From Haliscomenobacter hydrossis DSM 1100 (GTDB lineage: Bacteria; Bacteroidota; Bacteroidia; Chitinophagales; Saprospiraceae), in the NCBI RefSeq assembly GCF_000212735.1, contig NC_015510.1, forward strand, positions 5,209,001 to 5,273,000: a stretch of 64,000 nucleotides of DNA, in the 5' to 3' direction. Shown here piece after piece: positions 51,545-59,211 of the stretch; within the stretch, counting starts at the first letter, position 1; every line of letters begins with the position of its first letter. Below the pieces are notes generated by a model. That model saw only the letters and a list, made by a program, of their open reading frames with translations. It did no database searches and was not told where the DNA came from. The position numbers were made by a program, and so were the translations under genes.

Positions 51545-51946
51545 CTAAATCGATTGACACAGTTCCAACAAAACACCGTTGGCCGACTTGGGGTGGATGA
51601 AACAAACCAGCTTATTGTCTGCACCTTTTTTGGGTTCTGTATTGAGCAATTGGAAACCTTCTGTCCGCAGGCGTTCCATTTCCGCGTGAATGTCATCAAC
51701 CTCAAAGGCAATATGGTGCAAACCTTCCGGCTTTTTTTCCAAAAATTTGGCGATGGCGCTGTCGGGATGGGTTGCTTCCAGCAATTCGATTTTCGCTTCA
51801 CCGGTTTGGAAAAACGAGGTTTTGACAAATTCGGAAGCCACTTCTTCTTCTTTATAAGGTTGCTCTCCCAATAGTTTTTCGAAGAGTTCATTGCTGGCGG
51901 CCAGGTCTTTTACGGCGATGCCAATGTGTTCAAGGCGAAGAATCAT
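51545..51946 (-). CDS. mce: Methylmalonyl-CoA epimerase
   Basis: A 133-aa vicinal-oxygen-chelate protein from ATG 51946 (MILRLEHIGIAVKDL). Metal ligands are in LEHIGIAV, GLHHIAFEVDDI and the C-terminal GVLLELCQ, with IELLEATHPDSAIAKFLEKK typical of the family. It converts (S)- to (R)-methylmalonyl-CoA in propionyl-CoA metabolism, alongside methylmalonyl-CoA mutase (not in this window). The ATG is 7 bp from the arm of a very regular inverted repeat. Confidence 0.9.
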   Translation of the reverse strand: MILRLEHIGIAVKDLAASNELFEKLLGEQPYKEEEVASEFVKTSFFQTGEAKIELLEATHPDSAIAKFLEKKPEGLHHIAFEVDDIHAEMERLRTEGFQLLNTEPKKGADNKLVCFIHPKSANGVLLELCQSI

Positions 51947-51953
51947 GATCAAT

Positions 51954-52048
51954 AAGTTGAAAAGTTGAAGGGTTTAAAGTTGAAAAGTTTGGGCAATGTA
52001 GTGCACTGCCTTAAACTTTTCAACTTTAAACCCTTCAACTTTTCAACT
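51954..52048. repeat. Near-perfect inverted repeat, gttgaaaag class, between mce and prs
   Basis: The left arm (51954-51996) and right arm (52002-52048) are almost exact complements over about 43 bp; both contain gttgaaaagttgaagggttt. The loop is only about 5-9 bases. It lies between divergent genes. It is the most regular hairpin in the window. Confidence 0.88.
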
Positions 52049-52062
52049 CAAAAAAATGCGCT

Positions 52063-52070
52063 TACCTTTG
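52063..52070 (+). promoter_or_regulatory. TACCTTTG promoter element of prs
   Basis: An exact TAnnTTTG match, 15 bp after the repeat arm and 107 bp before the prs ATG, leaving a leader of about 100 bases. Confidence 0.55.
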
Positions 52071-52097
52071 CAGCAAATTTTTAACATTGCTCAAAAA

Positions 52098-52145
52098 AAC
52101 GGCACCCGGAAGAAATGAATACTTCCGGAGCGGCGTTTTTGTTTT
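52098..52145 (+). promoter_or_regulatory. Hairpin with U-run in the prs leader, possible attenuator
   Basis: CGGAAG (52107-52112) pairs with CTTCCG (52122-52127) and flanking GC-rich bases may extend the stem; tttttgtttt follows at once. The layout looks like an intrinsic terminator within the 5' leader of prs, which would let transcription be attenuated. A short frame starting ATG at 52116 crosses it. Confidence 0.4.
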
Positions 52146-52177
52146 CATTTCAACACCTGCGTGCAATTTAACAGACA

Positions 52178-53107
52178 ATGGTTGAAGTAAAAATACTATC
52201 GGGAGCCAACTCCAGTTATTTGGCGGAAAAAATAGCTGATTATTACGGGAATCCGCTTGGTGACGTCAAAATCCATCGCTTCAGCGATGGTGAAATGCAA
52301 CCGGTGATCAATGAATCGGTACGGGGTGCCTACGTTTTTTTCATCCAATCCACTTTTCCTCCTGCTGAAAACCTGATGGAACTGCTGCTTTTGATCGATG
52401 CGGCCAAGCGGGCTTCAGCAGGTTACATCACTGCGGTGATTCCCTACTTTGGCTACGCCCGCCAGGATCGCAAAGACCAACCACGGGTGCCCATTTCCGC
52501 AAAATTGATCGCCAATCTGCTGGAGGCCGCTGGTGCCAACCGCATCATGACCATGGACTTCCACGCCGATCAAATCCAGGGTTTTTTCGATATCCCGGTG
52601 GATCACCTCAAAAGTGAAGCCATATATATACCCTACCTGCACGAACAAGGACTGGACAATGTCATTTTTGCCTCGCCTGACGTCGGTGGGGTAAAAAGAA
52701 CCCGGGCCTATTCCAAACATTTCCATACCGACCTGGTCATTTGTGACAAATACCGGGAAAAAGCCAATGAAGTAGCGGGAATGACGGTGATCGGAAATGT
52801 GGAAGGTCGGGATGTAGTGCTTGTTGACGACATGGTGGACACCGCTGGTACCCTCTGCCGCGCGGCTGAAATCATCATGAAAAAAGGGGCAACCAGTGTA
52901 CGCGCCATTTGTACGCACCCTATTTTGTCGGGCAAAGCGTACGAAAACATTGAAAATTCAGCGCTGACTGAATTGATTGTGAGCGATACCATTCCTTTGA
53001 AACAATCGTCGCCAAAGATTAAGGTGCTGTCTACGGCCAAACTTTTTGCACGGGCCATTCGGAATACGCATGAGCATCGGTCGATATCGGCGTTGTTTGT
53101 GGAATAA
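52178..53107 (+). CDS. prs: Ribose-phosphate pyrophosphokinase
   Basis: A 309-aa enzyme making PRPP from ribose-5-phosphate and ATP, needed for purine, pyrimidine, NAD and histidine synthesis. IHRFSDGEMQPVINESVRGAYVFFIQS, the catalytic flexible loop (GYARQDRKDQPRVPISAKL), MDFHADQIQGFF and the PRPP-binding loop VLVDDMVDTAGTL are all present. Length is as usual. Its leader contains a hairpin that could attenuate it. Followed by the gene for L25. Confidence 0.96.
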   Translation: MVEVKILSGANSSYLAEKIADYYGNPLGDVKIHRFSDGEMQPVINESVRGAYVFFIQSTFPPAENLMELLLLIDAAKRASAGYITAVIPYFGYARQDRKDQPRVPISAKLIANLLEAAGANRIMTMDFHADQIQGFFDIPVDHLKSEAIYIPYLHEQGLDNVIFASPDVGGVKRTRAYSKHFHTDLVICDKYREKANEVAGMTVIGNVEGRDVVLVDDMVDTAGTLCRAAEIIMKKGATSVRAICTHPILSGKAYENIENSALTELIVSDTIPLKQSSPKIKVLSTAKLFARAIRNTHEHRSISALFVE

Positions 53108-53111
53108 CACC

Positions 53112-53211
53112 CGTAGGGGCAACCCTTTGTGGTTGCCCTAGACACGCGATCCCCACGAATAAATTCGTGGGTTATATCGAGTTATTCCCCGCCCACGAAT
53201 AAATTCGTGGG
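53112..53211. repeat. Inverted repeats between prs and rplY: ggggcaacc and cacgaataaattcgtgg types
   Basis: GGGCAACC (53117-53124) pairs with GGTTGCCC (53131-53138). After it lie two copies of the 20-bp palindrome CCCACGAATAAATTCGTGGG at 53152-53171 and 53192-53211. All are in the 200-bp gap; the second palindrome copy ends 29 bp before the rplY promoter element. Confidence 0.8.
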
Positions 53212-53239
53212 TTGGTATGCGAAAAATTGACAAACTTTT

Positions 53240-53247
53240 TATCTTTG
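53240..53247 (+). promoter_or_regulatory. TATCTTTG promoter element of rplY
   Basis: An exact TAnnTTTG match 61 bp before the rplY start codon. Confidence 0.5.
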
Positions 53248-53307
53248 CGTTCCCTAAGCGCAGGCTTAGGTTATAACGTATTATTAACCATACATTTGTC
53301 TCAAATC

Positions 53308-53907
53308 ATGGAAACAATCGCTATCACGGGTCAGTCCAGAACTGGCTTAGGCAAAAAACCTTCCAAAGATTTGCGGAACGATGGCCGAATCCCGTGTGTA
53401 TTGTACGGAGGGCAGGACGTAGTTCATTTTTCAGTTACACTGAACGACGTTAAGAACCTCATCTATACACCAGATTTCCGCGTTGCAAATCTGACTGTTG
53501 ACGGTGCAACCTACCGTTGCATTGTGAAAGATTACCAGCTTCACCCACTGACCAGCCAGTTGACCCACATCGACTTTCTGAGTTTGGTAGAAGGCCAAAA
53601 GGTAAAATTGGAAGTACCCGTTCGTACCAAAGGGGTTTCACCTGGGGTTAAACTGGGGGGTAAATTGCAGATCAAACTGCGTCGGGCAAAAGTCAAAACC
53701 TTACCAGAACAAATGGTTACCGAGCTTTACATCGACATCACTTCGATGGACCTGGGTCATTCTCTACGGGTACGTGACATCATTGTTCCTGAAGGAATCG
53801 AGTTGCTGAATGCACCAAGTATTCCAGTGGTTACCATCGAAATTCCACGTGCATTGCGTTCTGCTGCTGCTGCTGAAGCAAAAGAAACAGGCAAGAAGAA
53901 AAAATAA
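53308..53907 (+). CDS. rplY: 50S ribosomal protein L25/general stress protein Ctc
   Basis: A 199-aa two-domain L25 from ATG 53308 (METIAITGQSRTGLGKKPSKDLR); the upstream open frame crosses the promoter element. The N-terminal part binds 5S rRNA (RIPCVLYGGQDVVHFSV); the C-terminal beta domain is the TL5/CTC type (VRTKGVSPGVKLGGKLQIKLRRAKVK, LRVRDIIVPEGIELLNAPSIPVVTI), ending in an Ala/Lys-rich tail. Followed by a strong terminator. The prs-rplY order is common in Bacteroidota. Confidence 0.93.
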   Translation: METIAITGQSRTGLGKKPSKDLRNDGRIPCVLYGGQDVVHFSVTLNDVKNLIYTPDFRVANLTVDGATYRCIVKDYQLHPLTSQLTHIDFLSLVEGQKVKLEVPVRTKGVSPGVKLGGKLQIKLRRAKVKTLPEQMVTELYIDITSMDLGHSLRVRDIIVPEGIELLNAPSIPVVTIEIPRALRSAAAAEAKETGKKKK

Positions 53908-53936
53908 TTGCATTGGAGTAGTTCTACTTCCCATGC

Positions 53937-53977
53937 AAGGGTTGTTTGGTGCCAATGGCATTAAACAACCCTTTTTT
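53937..53977 (+). terminator. Intrinsic terminator of rplY
   Basis: AAGGGTTGTTT (53937-53947) and its exact complement AAACAACCCTT (53963-53973) form an 11-bp stem followed by a run of T. Confidence 0.85.
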
Positions 53978-54051
53978 GTATTTTTGGAGAACGAAAAAGG
54001 CAATTGAACGTTTAAAAAAAGTGGTATAGTTATCCTAGGAAAAAATGGTAT

Positions 54052-54780
54052 ATGGCTGTTGCAATCAAAATGAAACTTAACGAAAAGCTCTTTTTGCGCG
54101 ATCCACAGGAAACCAAACTTGGGCGCAAGATCATTCAATACAGTATTTTGATGATCGATGAAAAAGGCTTTGAAGACTTCACCTTTAAAAAACTGGCTGA
54201 TCGTATTGAATCAACCGAAGCTTCCGTTTACCGGTATTTCGAAAATAAACACCGCTTGCTGCTTTTCCTATTGAGCTGGTATTGGGAATGGATCAAATAC
54301 AGCATCGAACTCAAAGTTATGAACATTGAAGATCCCAAACGCAAATTAAGAATAGCCCTGGAAACCCTAGTCGATACTTCCCACCACGACAATCCTGAGA
54401 CGGAGCACATCAATGAAGCCATTCTGCACCGGATTGTCATTGCCGAATCGGCCAAAGGATATTACACCAAACAAGTGGATGAAGAAAACCAACAAGGTTT
54501 ATTTTTGACCTACAAAGCCCTTTGCCAAACCTTTCATACCATCATGTTGGAAATCAATCCCGGTTTTCCTTACCCTCGAGCTTTGGCGAGCACCATTTTG
54601 GAAATGGCCAAAAGCCACGTCTATTTTTCTGAGCACCTTCCTTCTTTGACGGATATTAATTTCAAACAAGGCAACAGTGAAGCTCAGGTAAAACAACTCC
54701 TGATTGATTTTGCCTTTGGATTGCTAGGGAGCACCCACTTTACCGCTAAAACAGAAAATGGTCAGCTGCTTGGAGCATAA
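54052..54780 (+). CDS. TetR/AcrR family transcriptional regulator
   Basis: A 242-aa regulator. The helix-turn-helix is in FEDFTFKKLADRIESTEASVYRYFENKHRLLLFLL (about residues 42-76); the rest is an all-helical ligand domain. LRDPQETKLGRKIIQYSILMIDEKGF is typical of a Bacteroidota TetR subgroup. ATG 54070 is a possible alternative start. Its target is unknown; the OsmC gene downstream has its own promoter. The palindrome before paaZ is another candidate target, far away. Confidence 0.85.
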   Translation: MAVAIKMKLNEKLFLRDPQETKLGRKIIQYSILMIDEKGFEDFTFKKLADRIESTEASVYRYFENKHRLLLFLLSWYWEWIKYSIELKVMNIEDPKRKLRIALETLVDTSHHDNPETEHINEAILHRIVIAESAKGYYTKQVDEENQQGLFLTYKALCQTFHTIMLEINPGFPYPRALASTILEMAKSHVYFSEHLPSLTDINFKQGNSEAQVKQLLIDFAFGLLGSTHFTAKTENGQLLGA

Positions 54781-54819
54781 AATCCTGGTCTAATTAAGGG
54801 GTATCTTAAACGCATGAGG

Positions 54820-54827
54820 TATCTTTG
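54820..54827 (+). promoter_or_regulatory. TATCTTTG promoter element of osmC
   Basis: An exact TAnnTTTG match 33 bp before the osmC ATG. Confidence 0.5.
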
Positions 54828-54860
54828 CAAACATAACCATCAATTAATTCCCATTTCACT

Positions 54861-55277
54861 ATGCAAATTAAAAGATCAGCTACTGCTCGCTGGGAAGGCT
54901 CCGGCAAAACGGGCAACGGCATCATGAGCACCCAAAGCACCGTATTGCATGATGCTCAGTACAGCTACAATACCCGTTTTGAAGACGGAATTGGCACCAA
55001 CCCCGAAGAATTGATCGGTGCAGCCCACGCCGGTTGTTTTTCTATGAAACTGGCTTTTGTCCTGCAAGCCGCTGGCTTTACTGCCGATAGCATTGATACC
55101 AAAGCAACCGTGGTACTGGAAGGTGGCGGCATTACTGCCGTACAACTGGAAACTTCAGTTAAAGTACCCGGAGTGAGTCTGGCACAATTGGAAGAATTCA
55201 CGGCTGATGCCAAGGCAAACTGCCCGGTATCGAAGTTGTTGAATGCTGAAATTACGTTGACGACTATTTTGTTATAA
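54861..55277 (+). CDS. osmC: OsmC family peroxiredoxin
   Basis: A 138-aa thiol peroxidase: MQIKRSATARWEGSGKTGNG, NPEELIGAAHAGCFSMKLAFVL (peroxidatic Cys in HAGCF) and AKANCPVSKLLN (resolving Cys). These are the OsmC subfamily marks; it reduces organic hydroperoxides. It has its own promoter and a perfect terminator, and may or may not be controlled by the TetR gene upstream. Confidence 0.9.
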   Translation: MQIKRSATARWEGSGKTGNGIMSTQSTVLHDAQYSYNTRFEDGIGTNPEELIGAAHAGCFSMKLAFVLQAAGFTADSIDTKATVVLEGGGITAVQLETSVKVPGVSLAQLEEFTADAKANCPVSKLLNAEITLTTILL

Positions 55278-55291
55278 TACACCTGGTCACC

Positions 55292-55334
55292 AAAACTAGC
55301 GTTGAGGGCAAAAGCCAGCTCAACGCTAGTTTTT
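55292..55334. terminator. Bidirectional intrinsic terminator
   Basis: AAAACTAGCGTTGAG (55292-55306) and its exact complement (55319-55333) form a 15-bp stem with a 12-base loop. T-runs are available on both strands, and the site lies between convergent genes. Confidence 0.88.
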
Positions 55335-55340
55335 GCACGC

Positions 55341-57410
55341 TCAACGGATGAGCAACACTTCGCCTACTTTAAACGCCTCTTTTTCTTGCCCATTCTCTTG
55401 ATAGCGTACCCGCAAAGTCCAAATGTATACTCCCTGATTGCACCATTGGCCATTTTTGGTTCCATTCCAGCTTTGTTGAGTATCCTGGCTGCGAAACACC
55501 AGTTCTCCCCAACGATCATAAACTTCGAATTGATAAGTAAGCAGTTCTGTCCGACTGGAGAAAAAGGGATGAAGCTGGGCATTGACTGTACTGCTGGGGG
55601 ACACAACATTGGGTACGTATACTGTAAAGGATTGGCAATCTTCCAGCGTGATGTTGATTGAGTCCATCGAACTGCAATTGCCGAACCGAGCCGTCACATA
55701 ATAGCGGGTATTCCTATCCGGCTTGAGCAGGATGCTTTGACAGGTGTCACAACTCAAACCTTGAGCCGGCCACCATTTTAATTGCGTGAACCCGGGAATC
55801 GATAAATGCAGGGTGTCGCCAGCACAAATGTTGCGATCAGCCCCCAGTTCCACCTCCTTCAGAGGCTGCACATTCAAACGGATGGAATCGCTTTGCAAAT
55901 TACCACAGGTATTCCAGGTATCAACCCAATACAGCCCTGCCGAAAAAGCCGTGAGTGTGCTATCCGTCGTACCATCAGACCAGCGGTAACGGGTAAAATC
56001 AGCAGTAGTTCGGAGCAGGGTTATACTGTTGTTACACACCAATTGATCGGGACCCAAATCAAGCTTGGGTACAGCGTTACAAGTGGGATCGGCGCAATCG
56101 ATGAGCCCGTCGTCGTTGTCGTCGATGTCATTGTCACAGATTTCGGGGCAGGGATTGGCAACGCGGCATTCGATTTGGCGCATCGATGCAATGGTTTCAT
56201 AAATGATAGCGGCCGATGGGATCTCTTTAACCAAAAAATTGCTGAGCACAACTTTTCCCGGGGAAATACTAAGTTTAATGTCTTTAATACCAGGTGGAGA
56301 TCCAGGGGTAAAAAAGCATCCTTCTTCCGGTAATTGAGTATTGGAAAATTTTAATAAAAAACTTTTCGCTGGTGCTTCGAAGTTCAAATCTGGAACAAAA
56401 AATTTCCAGCCGTCCAAATACGGGGCGCCATAAGTAATACCAGAGCCTGGCTGGAATCCTTGTAGTTTTAGGCTCCACAAATAGTTACCCTGTTGATCAA
56501 AAGCCAAAGCATCGATTTTATTGAATTCATAAAATGGAAAAAAAACATCCCCATTCTTTGAGATAATTAAATCACTATTGATCCTATAATTGGGAATTTC
56601 TTTGCCCCAGACAGGAATCAAATTGGCGTCAATTTGGATCAAGCGGCCGATGTTTTGGTCGTTGATGCGGAGCATGCACGCATTGTTCGTCAACGCATAA
56701 ACCGCCCCCAAAGCCGCCTCCAAGGCGATACCATTCAGTGCATTTTGTTTAATGACATTGCCCTGGTCATTTAGCAGCAACAAGGAGGCTGTGGCTGACA
56801 CTTCCTGCGTGAGGACCAGAACCAGGCCATCAGATCGTTGCGTCCCACCCAGAAACACCCCATCCGGTAGCGTTCTGCTCCATACAAGATTACCTGCTCC
56901 ATCAAACCGGGTTAGGCTATGAAACGAGTTTAATAAAAAGCCATCGGTTTTTTCAAGCGAGATGAGTTGATTTTCAAAGGTAAAGGCGGGCTGCAAACGA
57001 AATCGGCGATTCCAAAGCAATTCACCTTCGGGGTTTATTTTGATCAATTCTACCCAATTGGTGGAGTCTCTATGCTTTTTTAGGTATACCCAATTCCCAT
57101 CAGAAAGTGGAGCAACATCCCACAGGTTCCAATCTGAACTGCTTTCTTTTTTTATCCACTCCAATTCTTCCTGGGCATTCCATTTCATAATTACAGCCTT
57201 GTAAGCTGCTGAATTGCCCCAGCCACCTGCCATTAAATCGCCATTGTTGGCTACCTTGAACCGACTAGTCAATTTTGGGACATGGTACGCATAGGAATAT
57301 TCTTGTACAACATCTCCACAAGGGGAAGGCAGGTTTTGACCATACAGAAATACTTGCCACAAGACCAGGAACAGGACATAAAAAAGAGCATGGTAGGTCT
57401 TGTGGAGCAT
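55341..57410 (-). CDS. T9SS type B surface protein (gliding-motility-associated C-terminal domain)
   Basis: A 689-aa exported protein with a signal peptide (residues 1-24, ending FLYGQ). Residues to about 420 show repeated tryptophan/beta-strand motifs with no clear family. Near 440-460, CDNDIDDNDDGLIDCADPTC is a MopE-like acidic, cysteine-flanked calcium-type repeat. Two Ig/PKD-like segments follow (LDLGPDQLVCNNSITL and ELGADRNICAGDTLHL). The end (YVPNVVSPSSTVN, then YQFEVYDRWGELVFRSQD and WNGTKNGQWCNQGVYIWTLRV) is the type B C-terminal domain recognised by T9SS. Role unknown; probably cell-surface or secreted. Confidence 0.87.
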   Translation of the reverse strand: MLHKTYHALFYVLFLVLWQVFLYGQNLPSPCGDVVQEYSYAYHVPKLTSRFKVANNGDLMAGGWGNSAAYKAVIMKWNAQEELEWIKKESSSDWNLWDVAPLSDGNWVYLKKHRDSTNWVELIKINPEGELLWNRRFRLQPAFTFENQLISLEKTDGFLLNSFHSLTRFDGAGNLVWSRTLPDGVFLGGTQRSDGLVLVLTQEVSATASLLLLNDQGNVIKQNALNGIALEAALGAVYALTNNACMLRINDQNIGRLIQIDANLIPVWGKEIPNYRINSDLIISKNGDVFFPFYEFNKIDALAFDQQGNYLWSLKLQGFQPGSGITYGAPYLDGWKFFVPDLNFEAPAKSFLLKFSNTQLPEEGCFFTPGSPPGIKDIKLSISPGKVVLSNFLVKEIPSAAIIYETIASMRQIECRVANPCPEICDNDIDDNDDGLIDCADPTCNAVPKLDLGPDQLVCNNSITLLRTTADFTRYRWSDGTTDSTLTAFSAGLYWVDTWNTCGNLQSDSIRLNVQPLKEVELGADRNICAGDTLHLSIPGFTQLKWWPAQGLSCDTCQSILLKPDRNTRYYVTARFGNCSSMDSINITLEDCQSFTVYVPNVVSPSSTVNAQLHPFFSSRTELLTYQFEVYDRWGELVFRSQDTQQSWNGTKNGQWCNQGVYIWTLRVRYQENGQEKEAFKVGEVLLIR

Positions 57411-57461
57411 AGGAATGAATACTTGATTCGTGCAAAAAATGTTTAAATGAACAGCTCACCA

Positions 57462-59114
57462 TCAATTCTTCGGCAACTGTTTCCGCGCCTCCCAGTCTAC
57501 TGTCACATCCATGTCCCAGTTGGGGCGCAGGGCATCCAGATCCCGGATGTAGATGGGTTCAGGTTGGCGGTGTTTGAAATAACTACCTGTATCCCATTGC
57601 CCATTGCGGTCCTGGTCTTCGATGAGTTTTACCTTGTACTGCGCGGGTTCCATGGTTTTGTACAAAAAACGAACCTGGTTTTTTCCACTAATGACTTCAC
57701 GTTGAACAGGTTCGGGCATCTCTCCTTGCAGTAATTCCATGACGTAGGTACGCGTAGAATCCAGGTTTTCAATCTTCAGGTCCATGTTGCCATAATTCTT
57801 GCGGGGCATGGCTTGCAGGTTATACCGTACGGTGTCTCTAAAGCCCAAACCATAGAGGTCACGCACCGCACCGGGTGCAAAGCGGATTTGGTATTTGCGC
57901 TCTTCCGCCCATTTGTATTGGATGATCAACTTTCTGGAGTTGAGGCTATCTATTTCAATCATGGATGGCGACACCTGTCGCGTGCTATCCTCTATCACCA
58001 ACAATTTACTGATATCGAAGGTGTTGAGGGGATGATTAAAGGTCAAGACCAGTGATTTTTCGGGGTTTTGTCGCTGGAATTCCTTAGAATCCGCGTTTTG
58101 CAACAGAAGTTTTGCTGTCCGCAAGTACGTTTCAGGGGCAAAAGTTTTTAGTCGGAGGGTATCCTTAAAGGTACTGTCTTTGCGCACATTGAGGAACCAG
58201 TTTGCAGCAGTCGTTTCGCCGGCGTACCAAATTTTTAGGGTGTCCTTTACAATTTCGGTACGGGTTTGAATACCCGGGGTGACCGCTGCGATTTGGATGT
58301 CTTGAGGCACTTGGTTGAACTGTAAATTGACCAATCCGTAGCGTTTGGTATCGGTGTTGAGTAAGCGTAAAGTGGGGAGTTCGGTAAAAATTCGCAGGGC
58401 AATATTGGTACTTGAATCTGGCGCAGTGCTCACCAGGGAATCAGCAAAAGCAATTTTTTCGTTGGGCGCATCATAGAGGTAAGGTTGGTTGGAATCCTCA
58501 AGGGCAAAAATTTTGAACTTTCCCCCGCGCATGTTTTTGATGTAAAATTTGCCTTCCTTGTCGGTTTTACCAAAATAAAGCGGTCTTTCTTTTTTTACAA
58601 TCGAGTCATTGAGCTGGTCATACGCCATGACCAGGATATTCTCCAATGGCTTTTGGGTGATAAAATCCCGGACTTCGCCCTGCATGCCCAGAGAATCCAA
58701 TACCGGGCCAGTTGAAAAAACAAAACGGAGATCCTTGGCGGCATTGCCTTCGCTCAGGTCTTTGATGGCCTCACCAAAATTGATGGTGTAGGTCACTTTT
58801 TCCTGGAGCACTTCCCGGTCGTCGAATTCCACAATCAAGGCTTTTCCTTTCAACTTCAATAAGGAGCTCATGTAGCGGATGGGTGGCGAAACGACGACTT
58901 GTTTGGCCACATCCTGGGGTTGTTGGATCCACTCATTGAAGATCAATTCAATGGGTTGTTTGGTAAAGTTTACCTGATAATTTGGTGTACTTCGCGCAGT
59001 GTCGATCCGCGGAGGAGTTTCGTCTTTAGGGCCACCAATGGGTGGCTGTGGGGTAGCGCAGCTGTACAATGCTGCCAAAAAAATCACCCAAACGCGGATT
59101 AGTCGTACCATCAT
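57462..59114 (-). CDS. Ig-like domain lipoprotein
   Basis: A 550-aa protein from ATG 59114 (MMVRLIRVWVIFLAALYSCAT), with lipidated Cys in LYSC. The first domain has the Bacteroidota Ig_5-like signature GGPKDETPPRIDTARSTPNYQVNF and IELIFNEWIQQ ... VVVSPPI, followed by a carboxypeptidase-regulatory-like segment (VRDFITQKPLENILVMAYDQLND) and further beta-rich domains. Members are envelope lipoproteins of unknown role. It is co-directional with the T9SS type B gene downstream. Confidence 0.83.
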   Translation of the reverse strand: MMVRLIRVWVIFLAALYSCATPQPPIGGPKDETPPRIDTARSTPNYQVNFTKQPIELIFNEWIQQPQDVAKQVVVSPPIRYMSSLLKLKGKALIVEFDDREVLQEKVTYTINFGEAIKDLSEGNAAKDLRFVFSTGPVLDSLGMQGEVRDFITQKPLENILVMAYDQLNDSIVKKERPLYFGKTDKEGKFYIKNMRGGKFKIFALEDSNQPYLYDAPNEKIAFADSLVSTAPDSSTNIALRIFTELPTLRLLNTDTKRYGLVNLQFNQVPQDIQIAAVTPGIQTRTEIVKDTLKIWYAGETTAANWFLNVRKDSTFKDTLRLKTFAPETYLRTAKLLLQNADSKEFQRQNPEKSLVLTFNHPLNTFDISKLLVIEDSTRQVSPSMIEIDSLNSRKLIIQYKWAEERKYQIRFAPGAVRDLYGLGFRDTVRYNLQAMPRKNYGNMDLKIENLDSTRTYVMELLQGEMPEPVQREVISGKNQVRFLYKTMEPAQYKVKLIEDQDRNGQWDTGSYFKHRQPEPIYIRDLDALRPNWDMDVTVDWEARKQLPKN

Positions 59115-59182
59115 TCGCTCAGCATTTATTTGGGGCGAAAATAGCAAGTAACGATGTAAAACTCCGTCTTTTATATTTTACT

Positions 59183-59190
59183 TAACTTTG
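59183..59190 (+). promoter_or_regulatory. TAACTTTG promoter element
   Basis: A TAnnTTTG match 21 bp before the start of the repeat-rich T9SS gene. Confidence 0.45.
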
Positions 59191-59211
59191 CGCTTGCCAA
59201 ACTACTAACCC

